Below, piece after piece: positions 1-4,852 of a stretch of 6,127 bases of DNA. The stretch's first letter is position 1, and the number at the start of each line of letters is the position of its first letter. The translations under genes and the position numbers were made by a program. A model generated the notes under the pieces. That model saw only the letters and a list, made by a program, of their open reading frames with translations. It was not told where the DNA came from and did not search any database. Source of the stretch: Clostridiaceae bacterium UBA4839 (GTDB lineage: Bacteria; Bacillota; Clostridia; Clostridiales; Caloramatoraceae); assembly GCA_002400085.1 (NCBI GenBank), contig DHEX01000135.1, forward strand, positions 19,987 to 26,113. The letters are read 5' to 3'.

Positions 1-56
1 CGGTGGATTAAATCTAAATTACTGATTGTTGTAAGATAAAAATAACGAATTACAGT

Positions 57-87
57 TTCATAAGCTTTACATTTAAGCTTCATAATG
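57..87 (+). promoter_or_regulatory. Candidate sigma-G/sigma-F type promoter of spoIVB
   Basis: A -35-like TTCATA (57-62) is separated by 18 bases from a -10-like CATAATG (81-87). The Bacillus forespore sigma-G consensus is roughly TGMATA, 17-18 bases, CATWHTA, so the match is 5 of 6 and 6 of 7 with correct spacing. It would give a leader of about 95 bases. In B. subtilis spoIVB is transcribed in the forespore, so this promoter class is expected. AT-rich DNA gives such matches by chance, so this is an inference only. Confidence 0.4.
61..80. repeat. Direct repeat of TAAGCTT in the spoIVB promoter spacer
   Basis: TAAGCTT occurs at 61-67 and again at 74-80, a 13-base period. Because AAGCTT is self-complementary, the pair could also fold into a 6-bp stem with a 7-base loop. 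It falls between the candidate -35 and -10 elements of spoIVB. It may be an operator or chance; nothing else supports a function. Confidence 0.3.
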
Positions 88-190
88 TAATAAATGCAGT
101 CATTATTATAGTATATCATTAGCTAAAATAGGTTAATTTAAGACTAAGAAAGGAGGTGAATTTAAAAAATAACCAAAAAGGAGTGATATT

Positions 191-1309
191 TTGAAGAAAA
201 ATAGGTGCGATTTATTAAAAAAAATATTTTTAACAATTTTTATCCTGTTTTTGGTTATTAGTGGTTTTACAATTGGCAATAACTTTGCAGGGCTAAGTTT
301 TGATTATAAAAATAATATATTTAATATAAAGAATAATAAGGTACCAACTATTGCTTCTGAAAATATAAAAATCATTCCTTCAGGTCAATCTATAGGAGTA
401 AAACTGTATACAGATGGAATCCTTGTAGTAGGATATTCTGATATTCAAACAAAAAGTGGAAAAAAATTAAGTCCTGCTGCTGAAGCCGGCATTCAAGTAG
501 GGGATTCTTTAATTGAAGCAAATGACATAAAGATAGGCAGCAATAAACAACTTTATAGTATAATTAATGAAAATAAAAATAAGGAAATAAAATTCAAAAT
601 TAAAAGAAATGATGAGGATATATATGTTAAGCTATCTCCAATTTATGCTGATAATGATGAAGCATATAAAATTGGACTTTGGATAAGAGATTCCACTGCT
701 GGTGTAGGAACCCTTACATTTTATATTCCTGATTCTCAAAAATTTGGTGCATTAGGTCATCCGATAAATGATTCAGATACAAATACACTTCTTAAAATTA
801 AAGATGGAAGTGTATATAGTTCAAAAATAATATCTATTGAACAGGGTACAAAGGGAAAACCTGGAGAGCTGAGGGGTATATTTTCCCAGAGCGATGAGTT
901 CGGGAAAATTGATAAAAATACAAATGAAGGTATATACGGGAAGATAATAAATAATGATAAAATTGGTTCAGTGAAGGGTGCAATGGGTGTAGCTAAGCAG
1001 TCGGAAATTAAAGAGGGTCCTGCCAAAATTTTAACTTCAATTGATGATGGTAATATAAAGGAATATGATATTGAAATCGAGAAAATAAATTATCAAACAA
1101 AGCCAGGATCTAAAAGCATGGTTATAAGAGTTACAGATAAGGAGCTTTTAGAAAAGACTGGCGGAATTGTTCAGGGAATGAGTGGAAGCCCAATAATTCA
1201 AAACGATAAAGTTGTTGGTGCAGTAACTCATGTTTTTGTCAACAGGCCAGATATGGGATATGCAATTTATATTGAATGGATGCTTATGCAAATGGGCATA
1301 TGTATTTAA
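191..1309 (+). CDS. spoIVB: SpoIVB, stage IV sporulation serine peptidase
   Basis: SpoIVB is a PDZ-containing serine peptidase (family S55). In B. subtilis the forespore makes and secretes it across the inner forespore membrane, where it cleaves SpoIVFA and so triggers pro-sigma-K processing in the mother cell. This 372-residue protein has an N-terminal membrane anchor (about residues 9-30), a PDZ domain (about 65-150, with the typical SPAAEAGIQVGDSLIEAN stretch near 94-111) and the peptidase domain (about 160-370). Catalytic residues read as His190 (in GALGHPI), Asp316 and Ser331 (in QGMSGSPI); their spacing matches B. subtilis His236, Asp363 and Ser378 almost exactly. The start is TTG, 7 bases after AAGGAG (178-183). 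The frame is closed upstream by TAA at 170-172 and has no Met before residue 265, so TTG is the only sensible start. It is a little shorter than the 426-residue B. subtilis protein. spo0A follows, as usual in spore formers. Confidence 0.96.
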   Translation: MKKNRCDLLKKIFLTIFILFLVISGFTIGNNFAGLSFDYKNNIFNIKNNKVPTIASENIKIIPSGQSIGVKLYTDGILVVGYSDIQTKSGKKLSPAAEAGIQVGDSLIEANDIKIGSNKQLYSIINENKNKEIKFKIKRNDEDIYVKLSPIYADNDEAYKIGLWIRDSTAGVGTLTFYIPDSQKFGALGHPINDSDTNTLLKIKDGSVYSSKIISIEQGTKGKPGELRGIFSQSDEFGKIDKNTNEGIYGKIINNDKIGSVKGAMGVAKQSEIKEGPAKILTSIDDGNIKEYDIEIEKINYQTKPGSKSMVIRVTDKELLEKTGGIVQGMSGSPIIQNDKVVGAVTHVFVNRPDMGYAIYIEWMLMQMGICI

Positions 1310-1311
1310 CG

Positions 1312-1337
1312 ATTCTCCAGGCAGCTGCCTGGAGAAT
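1312..1337. terminator. Perfect 26-bp palindrome after spoIVB, possible terminator without T-tract
   Basis: Two bases after the spoIVB stop codon there is a perfect palindrome centred between 1324 and 1325. The arm ATTCTCCAGGC (1312-1322) pairs with GCCTGGAGAAT (1327-1337) around AGCT. The position is right for an intrinsic terminator, and the GC-rich core stands out from its AT-rich surroundings. What follows is TTAAAAGATGATC, with no run of T, and the reverse direction has none either. It may be a weak terminator, an mRNA 3' end stabiliser or a DNA-binding site. Confidence 0.6.
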
Positions 1338-1515
1338 TTAAAAGATGATCACTCTATGTTCATTTCATATATTTTTCTTATCTTTGCTGTAATTATTCAT
1401 TAATAATTTTAAATTACGAATTGGAGGATATAAGCTGCTTTTTTAAAATTTAAAAATAATGACAAAAGTCATCTATGAATTCGCCCATAAAAATGCTCGG
1501 AACTTCTAATTTTAT

Positions 1516-1536
1516 ATTGAATGAATTGAATGAATT
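1516..1536. repeat. Tandem 9-bp repeat upstream of spo0A
   Basis: ATTGAATGA occurs twice head to tail (1516-1524 and 1525-1533), followed by a partial third unit ATT. It lies just upstream of the AT-only hairpin and about 20 bases upstream of the sigma-H -35 element. It could be slippage product or a tandem protein site; no known operator is recognised. Confidence 0.5.
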
Positions 1537-1557
1537 ATAAAAAATTAGTTTTTATAA
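1535..1557. repeat. AT-only inverted repeat abutting the spo0A promoter
   Basis: TTATAAAAA (1535-1543) and TTTTTATAA (1549-1557) are perfect 9-bp complements around the loop ATTAG. The right arm ends exactly one base before the sigma-H -35 element begins. With only A and T pairs it is unlikely to terminate transcription. It may act as a DNA site, an UP-like AT-rich element or merely reflect base composition. Confidence 0.5.
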
Positions 1558-1586
1558 GAAGGATATTTTATTCTTTTGTCGAATAA
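1558..1586 (+). promoter_or_regulatory. Sigma-H promoter of spo0A
   Basis: GAAGGATAT (1558-1566) and GTCGAATAA (1578-1586), 11 bases apart, match the sigma-H consensus RNAGGAWWW, 11-12 bases, RNNGAATWW at every defined position. Sigma-H transcription of spo0A at the onset of sporulation is established in B. subtilis, and the site lies about 45 bases from the spo0A start codon. This is the best promoter match in the window. The transcript would begin near 1592-1594. Confidence 0.8.
1577..1583 (+). promoter_or_regulatory. 0A box (Spo0A-P binding site)
   Basis: TGTCGAA is a perfect match to the Spo0A binding consensus TGNCGAA, and the preceding TTT fits the extended form. It shares six of its seven bases with the sigma-H -10 element. 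Spo0A-P therefore probably binds its own promoter. Binding on top of the -10 suggests repression or negative feedback at this site, but the sign of regulation cannot be read from sequence. Confidence 0.8.
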
Positions 1587-1630
1587 CTACATTGTAAGGA
1601 ATTGGATATAATAACAAGGGAGGTTAATTT

Positions 1631-2434
1631 ATGGAAAATGAGAAAATTAAAATTGTAATTGCAGATGATAACAAGGAATTTGCTAAAATTCTCAGCGAAT
1701 ACCTCGAAGCTCAAAGCGATTTTGAAGTTTTGGGTATTGCTAAGGATGGACTCGAGGCTATTAAACTGGTTTCTTCATTCGAGCCAGATGTCCTTGTACT
1801 TGATATAATTATGCCGCACCTTGATGGACTAGGGGTACTCGAAAAGTTAAACAGTATGCCCAATATAGAATTACCAAAGGTTATTGTTCTTTCAGCAGTT
1901 GGACAGGATAAGATAACACAGCGGGCAATTAATCTCGGTGCTGAATATTATGTCGTTAAACCTTTTGATATGGAGACGTTTACCAAAAGGATCAGACAAA
2001 TGTTTTCATCAACACAGCCAACTGTTGAGGTCAGAAGAAATTCATTATTAGTTTCAGACCCCCAGGATTATAGCAATGCTAATTCAATGGAGGCAGAAAT
2101 TACAAACATTATGCATGAAATTGGCGTCCCAGCGCATATAAAGGGTTATTTATATTTAAGGGATGCAATACAGATGGTAGTTAACGATGTAGAACTTTTA
2201 AGTGCAGTAACAAAAGAATTATATCCTGCCATTGCCAAAAAATATAATACCACTGCAAGCAGAGTTGAAAGGGCCATAAGACATGCTATTGAAGTTGCAT
2301 GGTCAAGGGGTGAAATAGATACAATAAATAAAGTATTTGGTTACACAGTTCATAATGATAAGGGCAAGCCAACGAACAGTGAATTTATTGCAATGGTTGC
2401 AGATAAACTAAGATTAAAGGCAAAATTAGGATAA
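1631..2434 (+). CDS. spo0A: Spo0A, master response regulator of sporulation
   Basis: Spo0A is the phosphorylation-activated DNA-binding protein that commits the cell to sporulation, binding 0A boxes; in clostridia it is usually charged directly by orphan histidine kinases. The 267-residue length equals that of B. subtilis Spo0A. The receiver domain (about 5-125) has acidic Asp12 and Asp13, phospho-acceptor Asp58 (in VLVLDIIMP), the switch Ser88 and Lys110 (VVKPF). A polar linker (about 128-152) leads to the Spo0A_C effector domain (about 155-265), whose recognition helix SRVERAIRHAIEVAWSRG spans 210-227, the hallmark of the family. The start ATG lies 7 bases after a strong AAGGGAGG (1616-1623). 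It has its own sigma-H promoter and 0A box. No hairpin terminator is visible after the stop, so some read-through into the Nudix gene is likely. Confidence 0.99.
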   Translation: MENEKIKIVIADDNKEFAKILSEYLEAQSDFEVLGIAKDGLEAIKLVSSFEPDVLVLDIIMPHLDGLGVLEKLNSMPNIELPKVIVLSAVGQDKITQRAINLGAEYYVVKPFDMETFTKRIRQMFSSTQPTVEVRRNSLLVSDPQDYSNANSMEAEITNIMHEIGVPAHIKGYLYLRDAIQMVVNDVELLSAVTKELYPAIAKKYNTTASRVERAIRHAIEVAWSRGEIDTINKVFGYTVHNDKGKPTNSEFIAMVADKLRLKAKLG

Positions 2435-2444
2435 TAAATTCAAT

Positions 2445-2473
2445 TTGATATTGATTTAACTAATAGTTATAGT
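2445..2473 (+). promoter_or_regulatory. Sigma-A promoter of the Nudix gene
   Basis: TTGATA (2445-2450), 17 bases, TATAGT (2468-2473) match the vegetative consensus at 5 of 6 in both boxes with ideal spacing. Transcription would start near 2480, leaving a 39-base leader to ATG 2519. A small inverted repeat TAACT-AAT-AGTTA (2457-2469) sits across the spacer and could be an operator or chance. Confidence 0.6.
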
Positions 2474-2505
2474 TTATACTTGGTAAGTGTTATTATTAAT
2501 ATGTT

Positions 2506-2510
2506 GGAGG
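2506..2510 (+). promoter_or_regulatory. Ribosome binding site that sets the Nudix start
   Basis: GGAGG lies 8 bases before ATG 2519. In-frame earlier starts (TTG 2480, ATG 2501) have no Shine-Dalgarno sequence, and TTG 2480 would fall at the predicted transcription start. ATG 2519 is therefore preferred. Confidence 0.8.
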
Positions 2511-2518
2511 TATTTTTG

Positions 2519-3049
2519 ATGAATTTTAAAGAGGATACTATAGAAAGCAACTATATATATAAGGGTAAAATAATAAATGTAAGAAAAGACAAAGTTGAGC
2601 TTTATAATGGGAAAACCTCTTATAGGGAGATTGTAGAGCACAATGGTGGAGTAGCAATTGTTGCTATTACTAAACAAAAGGAAATTATTTTGGTTAAGCA
2701 GTATAGGAAGCCTTTTGAAGAAGTTATTATTGAAATCCCAGCAGGCAAATTGGAAAAAGGTGAAAAACCAGATTACTGCGCAGCAAGAGAACTTCAGGAG
2801 GAAACCGGGTACATACCAAAGGATTTAAAATTATTGACAATACTATATCCTTCACCGGGTTTTTCAAATGAAAAGCTTTATATATTTTACTGCAGTGAAA
2901 TGGATATTGGGCATACCAATTTTGATGAAGGGGAAAATATTGAATTGATTACTAAACCCTTTGATGAAGCAGTTAATATGGTTTACCGCGGGGAAATTAA
3001 GGATGCTAAAACTGTGGCAGGAATATTATTTGCAAAATTTCTTATTTAA
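2519..3049 (+). CDS. nudF: Nudix hydrolase, probable ADP-ribose pyrophosphatase
   Basis: Nudix hydrolases of this type split ADP-ribose to AMP and ribose 5-phosphate with Mg2+, clearing a reactive NAD breakdown product from the cytoplasm. The 176-residue protein carries a complete Nudix box GX5EX7REUXEEXGU from Gly76 to Tyr98: Gly76, Glu82, Arg90, Glu91, Glu94, Glu95 and Gly97 are all present. The following YPSPGFSNE stretch (110-118), with a proline soon after the box, is typical of the ADP-ribose subgroup, as are the QYR-KPFE stretch (61-67) and the size. An N-terminal beta domain (about 1-42) fits the dimeric NudF fold. Substrate is inferred from family; related Nudix proteins act on other nucleoside diphosphates. 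The gene has a vegetative promoter and ends in a hairpin terminator, so it looks transcribed apart from its sporulation neighbours. A nudF gene also lies near spoIIM in B. subtilis. Confidence 0.92.
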   Translation: MNFKEDTIESNYIYKGKIINVRKDKVELYNGKTSYREIVEHNGGVAIVAITKQKEIILVKQYRKPFEEVIIEIPAGKLEKGEKPDYCAARELQEETGYIPKDLKLLTILYPSPGFSNEKLYIFYCSEMDIGHTNFDEGENIELITKPFDEAVNMVYRGEIKDAKTVAGILFAKFLI

Positions 3050-3051
3050 TT

Positions 3052-3080
3052 TCATAATATAACCCATCTTTTCATATAAA
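3052..3080 (+). promoter_or_regulatory. Candidate sigma-E promoter of spoIIM
   Basis: TCATAAT (3052-3058), 14 bases, CATATAAA (3073-3080) resemble the mother-cell sigma-E consensus KMATATT, 14-15 bases, CATACAHT, with 6 of 7 and 6 of 8 matches. B. subtilis spoIIM is a sigma-E gene. The predicted start, near 3086-3089, falls inside the loop of the following hairpin. The match is imperfect in AT-rich DNA, so confidence is modest. Confidence 0.4.
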
Positions 3081-3112
3081 TCTTATATAACAAATGAAAA
3101 GGTGGGATTTTT
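3063..3112 (+). terminator. Intrinsic terminator of the Nudix gene overlapping the spoIIM leader
   Basis: CCCATCTTTTCAT (3063-3075) pairs with ATGAAAAGGTGGG (3094-3106), 13 pairs including one G-U, around an 18-base loop, followed by ATTTTT (3107-3112). It starts 14 bases after the Nudix stop and has the shape of a Rho-independent terminator, although the loop is long. The right arm also contains the spoIIM Shine-Dalgarno sequence, so the same hairpin could block translation of read-through transcripts. Confidence 0.7.
3099..3105 (+). promoter_or_regulatory. spoIIM ribosome binding site inside a hairpin arm
   Basis: AAGGTGG lies 8 bases before TTG 3114 and is the only Shine-Dalgarno-like sequence at hand; GTG 3102 lies inside it and has none of its own. 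This favours TTG 3114 as the start. The site is fully paired in the 3063-3106 hairpin. Confidence 0.6.
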
Positions 3113-3113
3113 A

Positions 3114-3755
3114 TTGAAAAAAAATTATAGCTATATTTTTAAAAAGAAATTAGATGAAAATTTAGGAGTTTATTTTATTATCACATTATTTTTTGCTATT
3201 GGGCTTGCAGCAGGTGCATTCACAATTAAGGGAATTGATGAGTCTCAAAAAGAAGAGCTCGTAGTATACTTTAACAGGTTTTTACAGGTAATAAAAGGTG
3301 AAAAAGTAAATAACTATTTAATACTTTGCCAATCTTTAAAAAATAATTTTCAAACAGTTTTGCTGATTTGGTTTTTTGGTATAACAATAATAGGTATATT
3401 TGCTACGCTATTAGTTGTTTCTTTCAGAGGATTTATAATGGGATTTACGGTTGCATTTTTAGTTCAGGGTATGGGATTTAAAGGAATGCTTACCACCTTA
3501 TTAGCTATTATTCCTCAAAATATTATATACATACCATCTATTCTTATTATTGCTTCGCAAAGCATGAATTTTTCATTAAATATAATAAAATCGAAGAATA
3601 TGGGAATACATGAAAGTAATTTTAAAAAAAATATTTTAAGATACAGCAGTGTTATAGCTGTTACATATTTTATCATGTGCATTGGAAGTTTAATTGAGGC
3701 TTATATTTCCCCAGCAATTATTAAAGCTATGTCAACTTATTTAACTAGTCAGTAA
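3114..3755 (+). CDS. spoIIM: SpoIIM, stage II sporulation engulfment membrane protein
   Basis: SpoIIM is the membrane anchor of the DMP complex with SpoIID and SpoIIP, the peptidoglycan-degrading machine that drives mother-cell engulfment of the forespore. From TTG 3114 the protein has 213 residues, near the 214 of B. subtilis SpoIIM. Hydrophobic segments, by eye, lie at about 18-38, 80-104, 106-119, 124-148 and 178-199. The basic N terminus, the region RGFIMGFTVAFLVQGMGF (about 105-122) and the following LLAIIPQNIIYIPSIL (about 129-144) are typical of the SpoIIM/DUF95 family. An alternative start at GTG 3102 would add four residues but lacks a ribosome binding site. No spoIID or spoIIP is in the window. 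A candidate sigma-E promoter and a leader hairpin precede it. Confidence 0.94.
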   Translation: MKKNYSYIFKKKLDENLGVYFIITLFFAIGLAAGAFTIKGIDESQKEELVVYFNRFLQVIKGEKVNNYLILCQSLKNNFQTVLLIWFFGITIIGIFATLLVVSFRGFIMGFTVAFLVQGMGFKGMLTTLLAIIPQNIIYIPSILIIASQSMNFSLNIIKSKNMGIHESNFKKNILRYSSVIAVTYFIMCIGSLIEAYISPAIIKAMSTYLTSQ

Positions 3756-3866
3756 ATTTTTATGTAAAGTGGAAAGGATTTATAAATATTTTGTTGAATA
3801 TATTATATAATGTTATAGGCGTTATTAAATAAATTTTCCACTTATAATTACAAAGGGGAAATATAA
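3756..3866 (+). promoter_or_regulatory. spoIIM-xerD gap with AT-rich promoter-like region
   Basis: The gap holds a perfect -10-like TATAAT (3806-3811), part of the 10-bp palindrome ATTATATAAT, but no good -35 at the right distance; an alternative pair is TTGTTG (3791-3796), 17 bases, TATAGG (3814-3819). One of these probably drives xerD. Both lie within the 59-base loop of a perfect 9-bp inverted repeat, AAGTGGAAA (3767-3775) and TTTCCACTT (3835-3843). There is no T-tract after the right arm, so no clear spoIIM terminator. AAGGGG (3853-3858) serves as xerD ribosome binding site. Confidence 0.4.
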
Positions 3867-4745
3867 ATGAGTCAGATATTGGATGATTTTGTTGATGATT
3901 TGACAAATAACAAAAAATTGAGTGAAAATACTATTGAATCTTATAGTAGAGATATTAAGCAGTATCTTTCCTATTTAGAAGAAAACAATATTGATTTTAA
4001 GGGTGCTAAAAGGGGAAATATAATTGCTTATATTCTATATCTTAAAAAAGAAAATAAGGCACCCTCATCAATTTCTAGAAGTATAGCATCAATTAGATCA
4101 TTTTATCATTTTTTATTAAAAAGCAATATTGTAAATTATGATCCAACTATCGATCTTGAATCCCCTAAAGTAGAAAAAAAGATGCCTGAAATACTAACAA
4201 TAGGAGAAGTTGAAAAATTACTATCTATACCTATTACTAGTAATTTTAAAGGCTCAAGGGATAAAGCTATGTTAGAGCTCCTTTATGCCACAGGTGTAAG
4301 GGTTACGGAGCTTGTTAATTTGAATATAGATGATGTAAATTTAAATTTAGGTTTTGTAAAGCTTAACGGAACAAAAGAAAGAGTTGTACCAATAGGTAGA
4401 ATGGCACAGAAAGCAGTAAATGTTTATATAAATGAATATAGACAGGAATTTCTTAAAGATAAGGAAAGCAACGTTTTATTTTTGAATTTTCATGGTCAAA
4501 AGATGACACGCCAAGGTTTTTGGAAGATAATTAAATCCTATGCAAAGGAAGCTGGAATTGAAAAAAAAATAACTCCATATACACTGAGACATTCCTTTGC
4601 AGCACATTTAATTGAAAATGGAGCTGACTTAAAATCACTGCAGCAAATGTTAGGTCACGCAGATATTTCAACAACTCAAATTTACGCTGAAATGGTAAAA
4701 ACTCGAATAAGCGATGTGTATAGAAAAACTCATCCAAGAGCATAG
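3867..4745 (+). CDS. xerD: XerD-type tyrosine recombinase
   Basis: XerD works with XerC at the chromosomal dif site to resolve chromosome dimers before division. The 292-residue protein has the usual length. The N-terminal core-binding domain (about 1-87, with LSENTIESYSRDI near 18-30) is followed by the catalytic domain (about 105-285): Arg145 (ATGVRVTEL), Lys170 (GTKERVVPI), Arg241 (TLRHSF), His264 (LGHADISTTQIY) and nucleophile Tyr273. The position three before Arg241, usually the His of HxxR (His244 in E. coli XerD), is Tyr238, codon TAT. The C terminus YRKTHPRA matches the XerD ending, which favours XerD over XerC or a phage integrase. There is no sign of integration around the gene. The start ATG lies 8 bases after AAGGGG, and a strong terminator follows. 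In B. subtilis xerD (ripX) also sits directly before deoB (drm). Confidence 0.95.
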   Translation: MSQILDDFVDDLTNNKKLSENTIESYSRDIKQYLSYLEENNIDFKGAKRGNIIAYILYLKKENKAPSSISRSIASIRSFYHFLLKSNIVNYDPTIDLESPKVEKKMPEILTIGEVEKLLSIPITSNFKGSRDKAMLELLYATGVRVTELVNLNIDDVNLNLGFVKLNGTKERVVPIGRMAQKAVNVYINEYRQEFLKDKESNVLFLNFHGQKMTRQGFWKIIKSYAKEAGIEKKITPYTLRHSFAAHLIENGADLKSLQQMLGHADISTTQIYAEMVKTRISDVYRKTHPRA

Positions 4746-4782
4746 AAGCCTCATTTTTACGAATGAGGCTTCTTTATTTTTT
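4744..4782 (+). terminator. Intrinsic terminator of xerD
   Basis: AGAAGCCTCATT (4744-4755) and AATGAGGCTTCT (4762-4773) form a perfect 12-bp stem with the 6-base loop TTTACG, followed by TTATTTTTT (4774-4782). The stem begins within the xerD stop codon. There is no T-tract in the other direction, so it acts on the + strand only. This is the clearest terminator in the window. Confidence 0.95.
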
Positions 4783-4808
4783 GGGGTATTTGAGGTATAA
4801 TTTATATT
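4781..4808 (+). promoter_or_regulatory. Candidate sigma-A promoter of deoB
   Basis: After the xerD terminator deoB needs its own promoter. TTGGGG (4781-4786), 16 bases, TATATT (4803-4808) is one option; a perfect TATAAT at 4796-4801 is another but has only a poor -35 (TTTATT, 4773-4778) in the T-tract. The exact choice is uncertain. GGGG (4841-4844) provides a modest ribosome binding site 8 bases before ATG 4853. No CytR- or DeoR-like operator is recognised. Confidence 0.35.
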
Positions 4809-4852
4809 CAAAGATTACTTAATAGCAATAAAATTAGAATGGGGATGTTAAT

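Larger units (their letters stand above)
1310..1630 (+). other. 321-base regulatory gap between spoIVB and spo0A
   Basis: No gene is visible here. From left to right the gap holds the 26-bp palindrome; a weak sigma-A-like pair TTGGAG (1421-1426), 17 bases, TAAAAT (1444-1449); a small inverted repeat TGAC-AAAA-GTCA (1460-1471); a one-mismatch 0A box on the - strand (TTCGCCC, 1480-1486); a tandem ATTGAATGA repeat (1516-1533); an AT-only hairpin (1535-1557); and the sigma-H promoter with 0A box. Two micro-ORFs of about 15 codons (from ATG 1345 and ATG 1459) lack a convincing ribosome binding site or any family resemblance. In B. subtilis spo0A has a vegetative sigma-A and a sporulation sigma-H promoter; the weak sigma-A-like pair could be the former, with low confidence. 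Confidence 0.6.

Noticed and set aside
1..39. Short open frames at the left edge that might be the end of an upstream gene such as recN
   Set aside because: The frames end at 39 or 25 and give only 7-12 residues with no recognisable RecN-like ending, so the upstream gene cannot be called.
757..1026. Minus-strand open frame of 89 codons within spoIVB
   Set aside because: It lies opposite a clearly conserved gene, has no promoter or ribosome binding site that stands out, and its sequence is a reverse image of spoIVB coding.
1345..1392. Micro-ORF of 15 codons after the spoIVB palindrome, with GGAG 10 bases upstream
   Set aside because: The GGAG is inside the palindrome arm, the peptide resembles nothing known, and a short frame like this is expected by chance.
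1607..1612. TATAAT just upstream of the spo0A ribosome binding site
   Set aside because: Transcription would begin at or within the Shine-Dalgarno sequence and there is no -35 at 16-18 bases; not a plausible promoter.
2480..2518. Upstream extension of the Nudix protein from TTG 2480 or ATG 2501
   Set aside because: Neither has a ribosome binding site, whereas GGAGG at 2506-2510 is well placed for ATG 2519, and TTG 2480 coincides with the predicted transcription start.
3743..3770. Possible dif-like site next to xerD: TTATGTAAAGT at 3760-3770 resembles the XerD arm of the B. subtilis dif site
   Set aside because: The matching XerC arm is missing at the correct 6-base central spacing (3743-3753 does not fit), and a genuine dif site is normally near the replication terminus. 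A single half-site in AT-rich DNA is likely chance.
3867..4745. Tyrosine recombinase as the integrase of a mobile element
   Set aside because: Length, the C-terminal YRKTHPRA, the deoB neighbour and absence of flanking repeats or phage genes fit housekeeping XerD.
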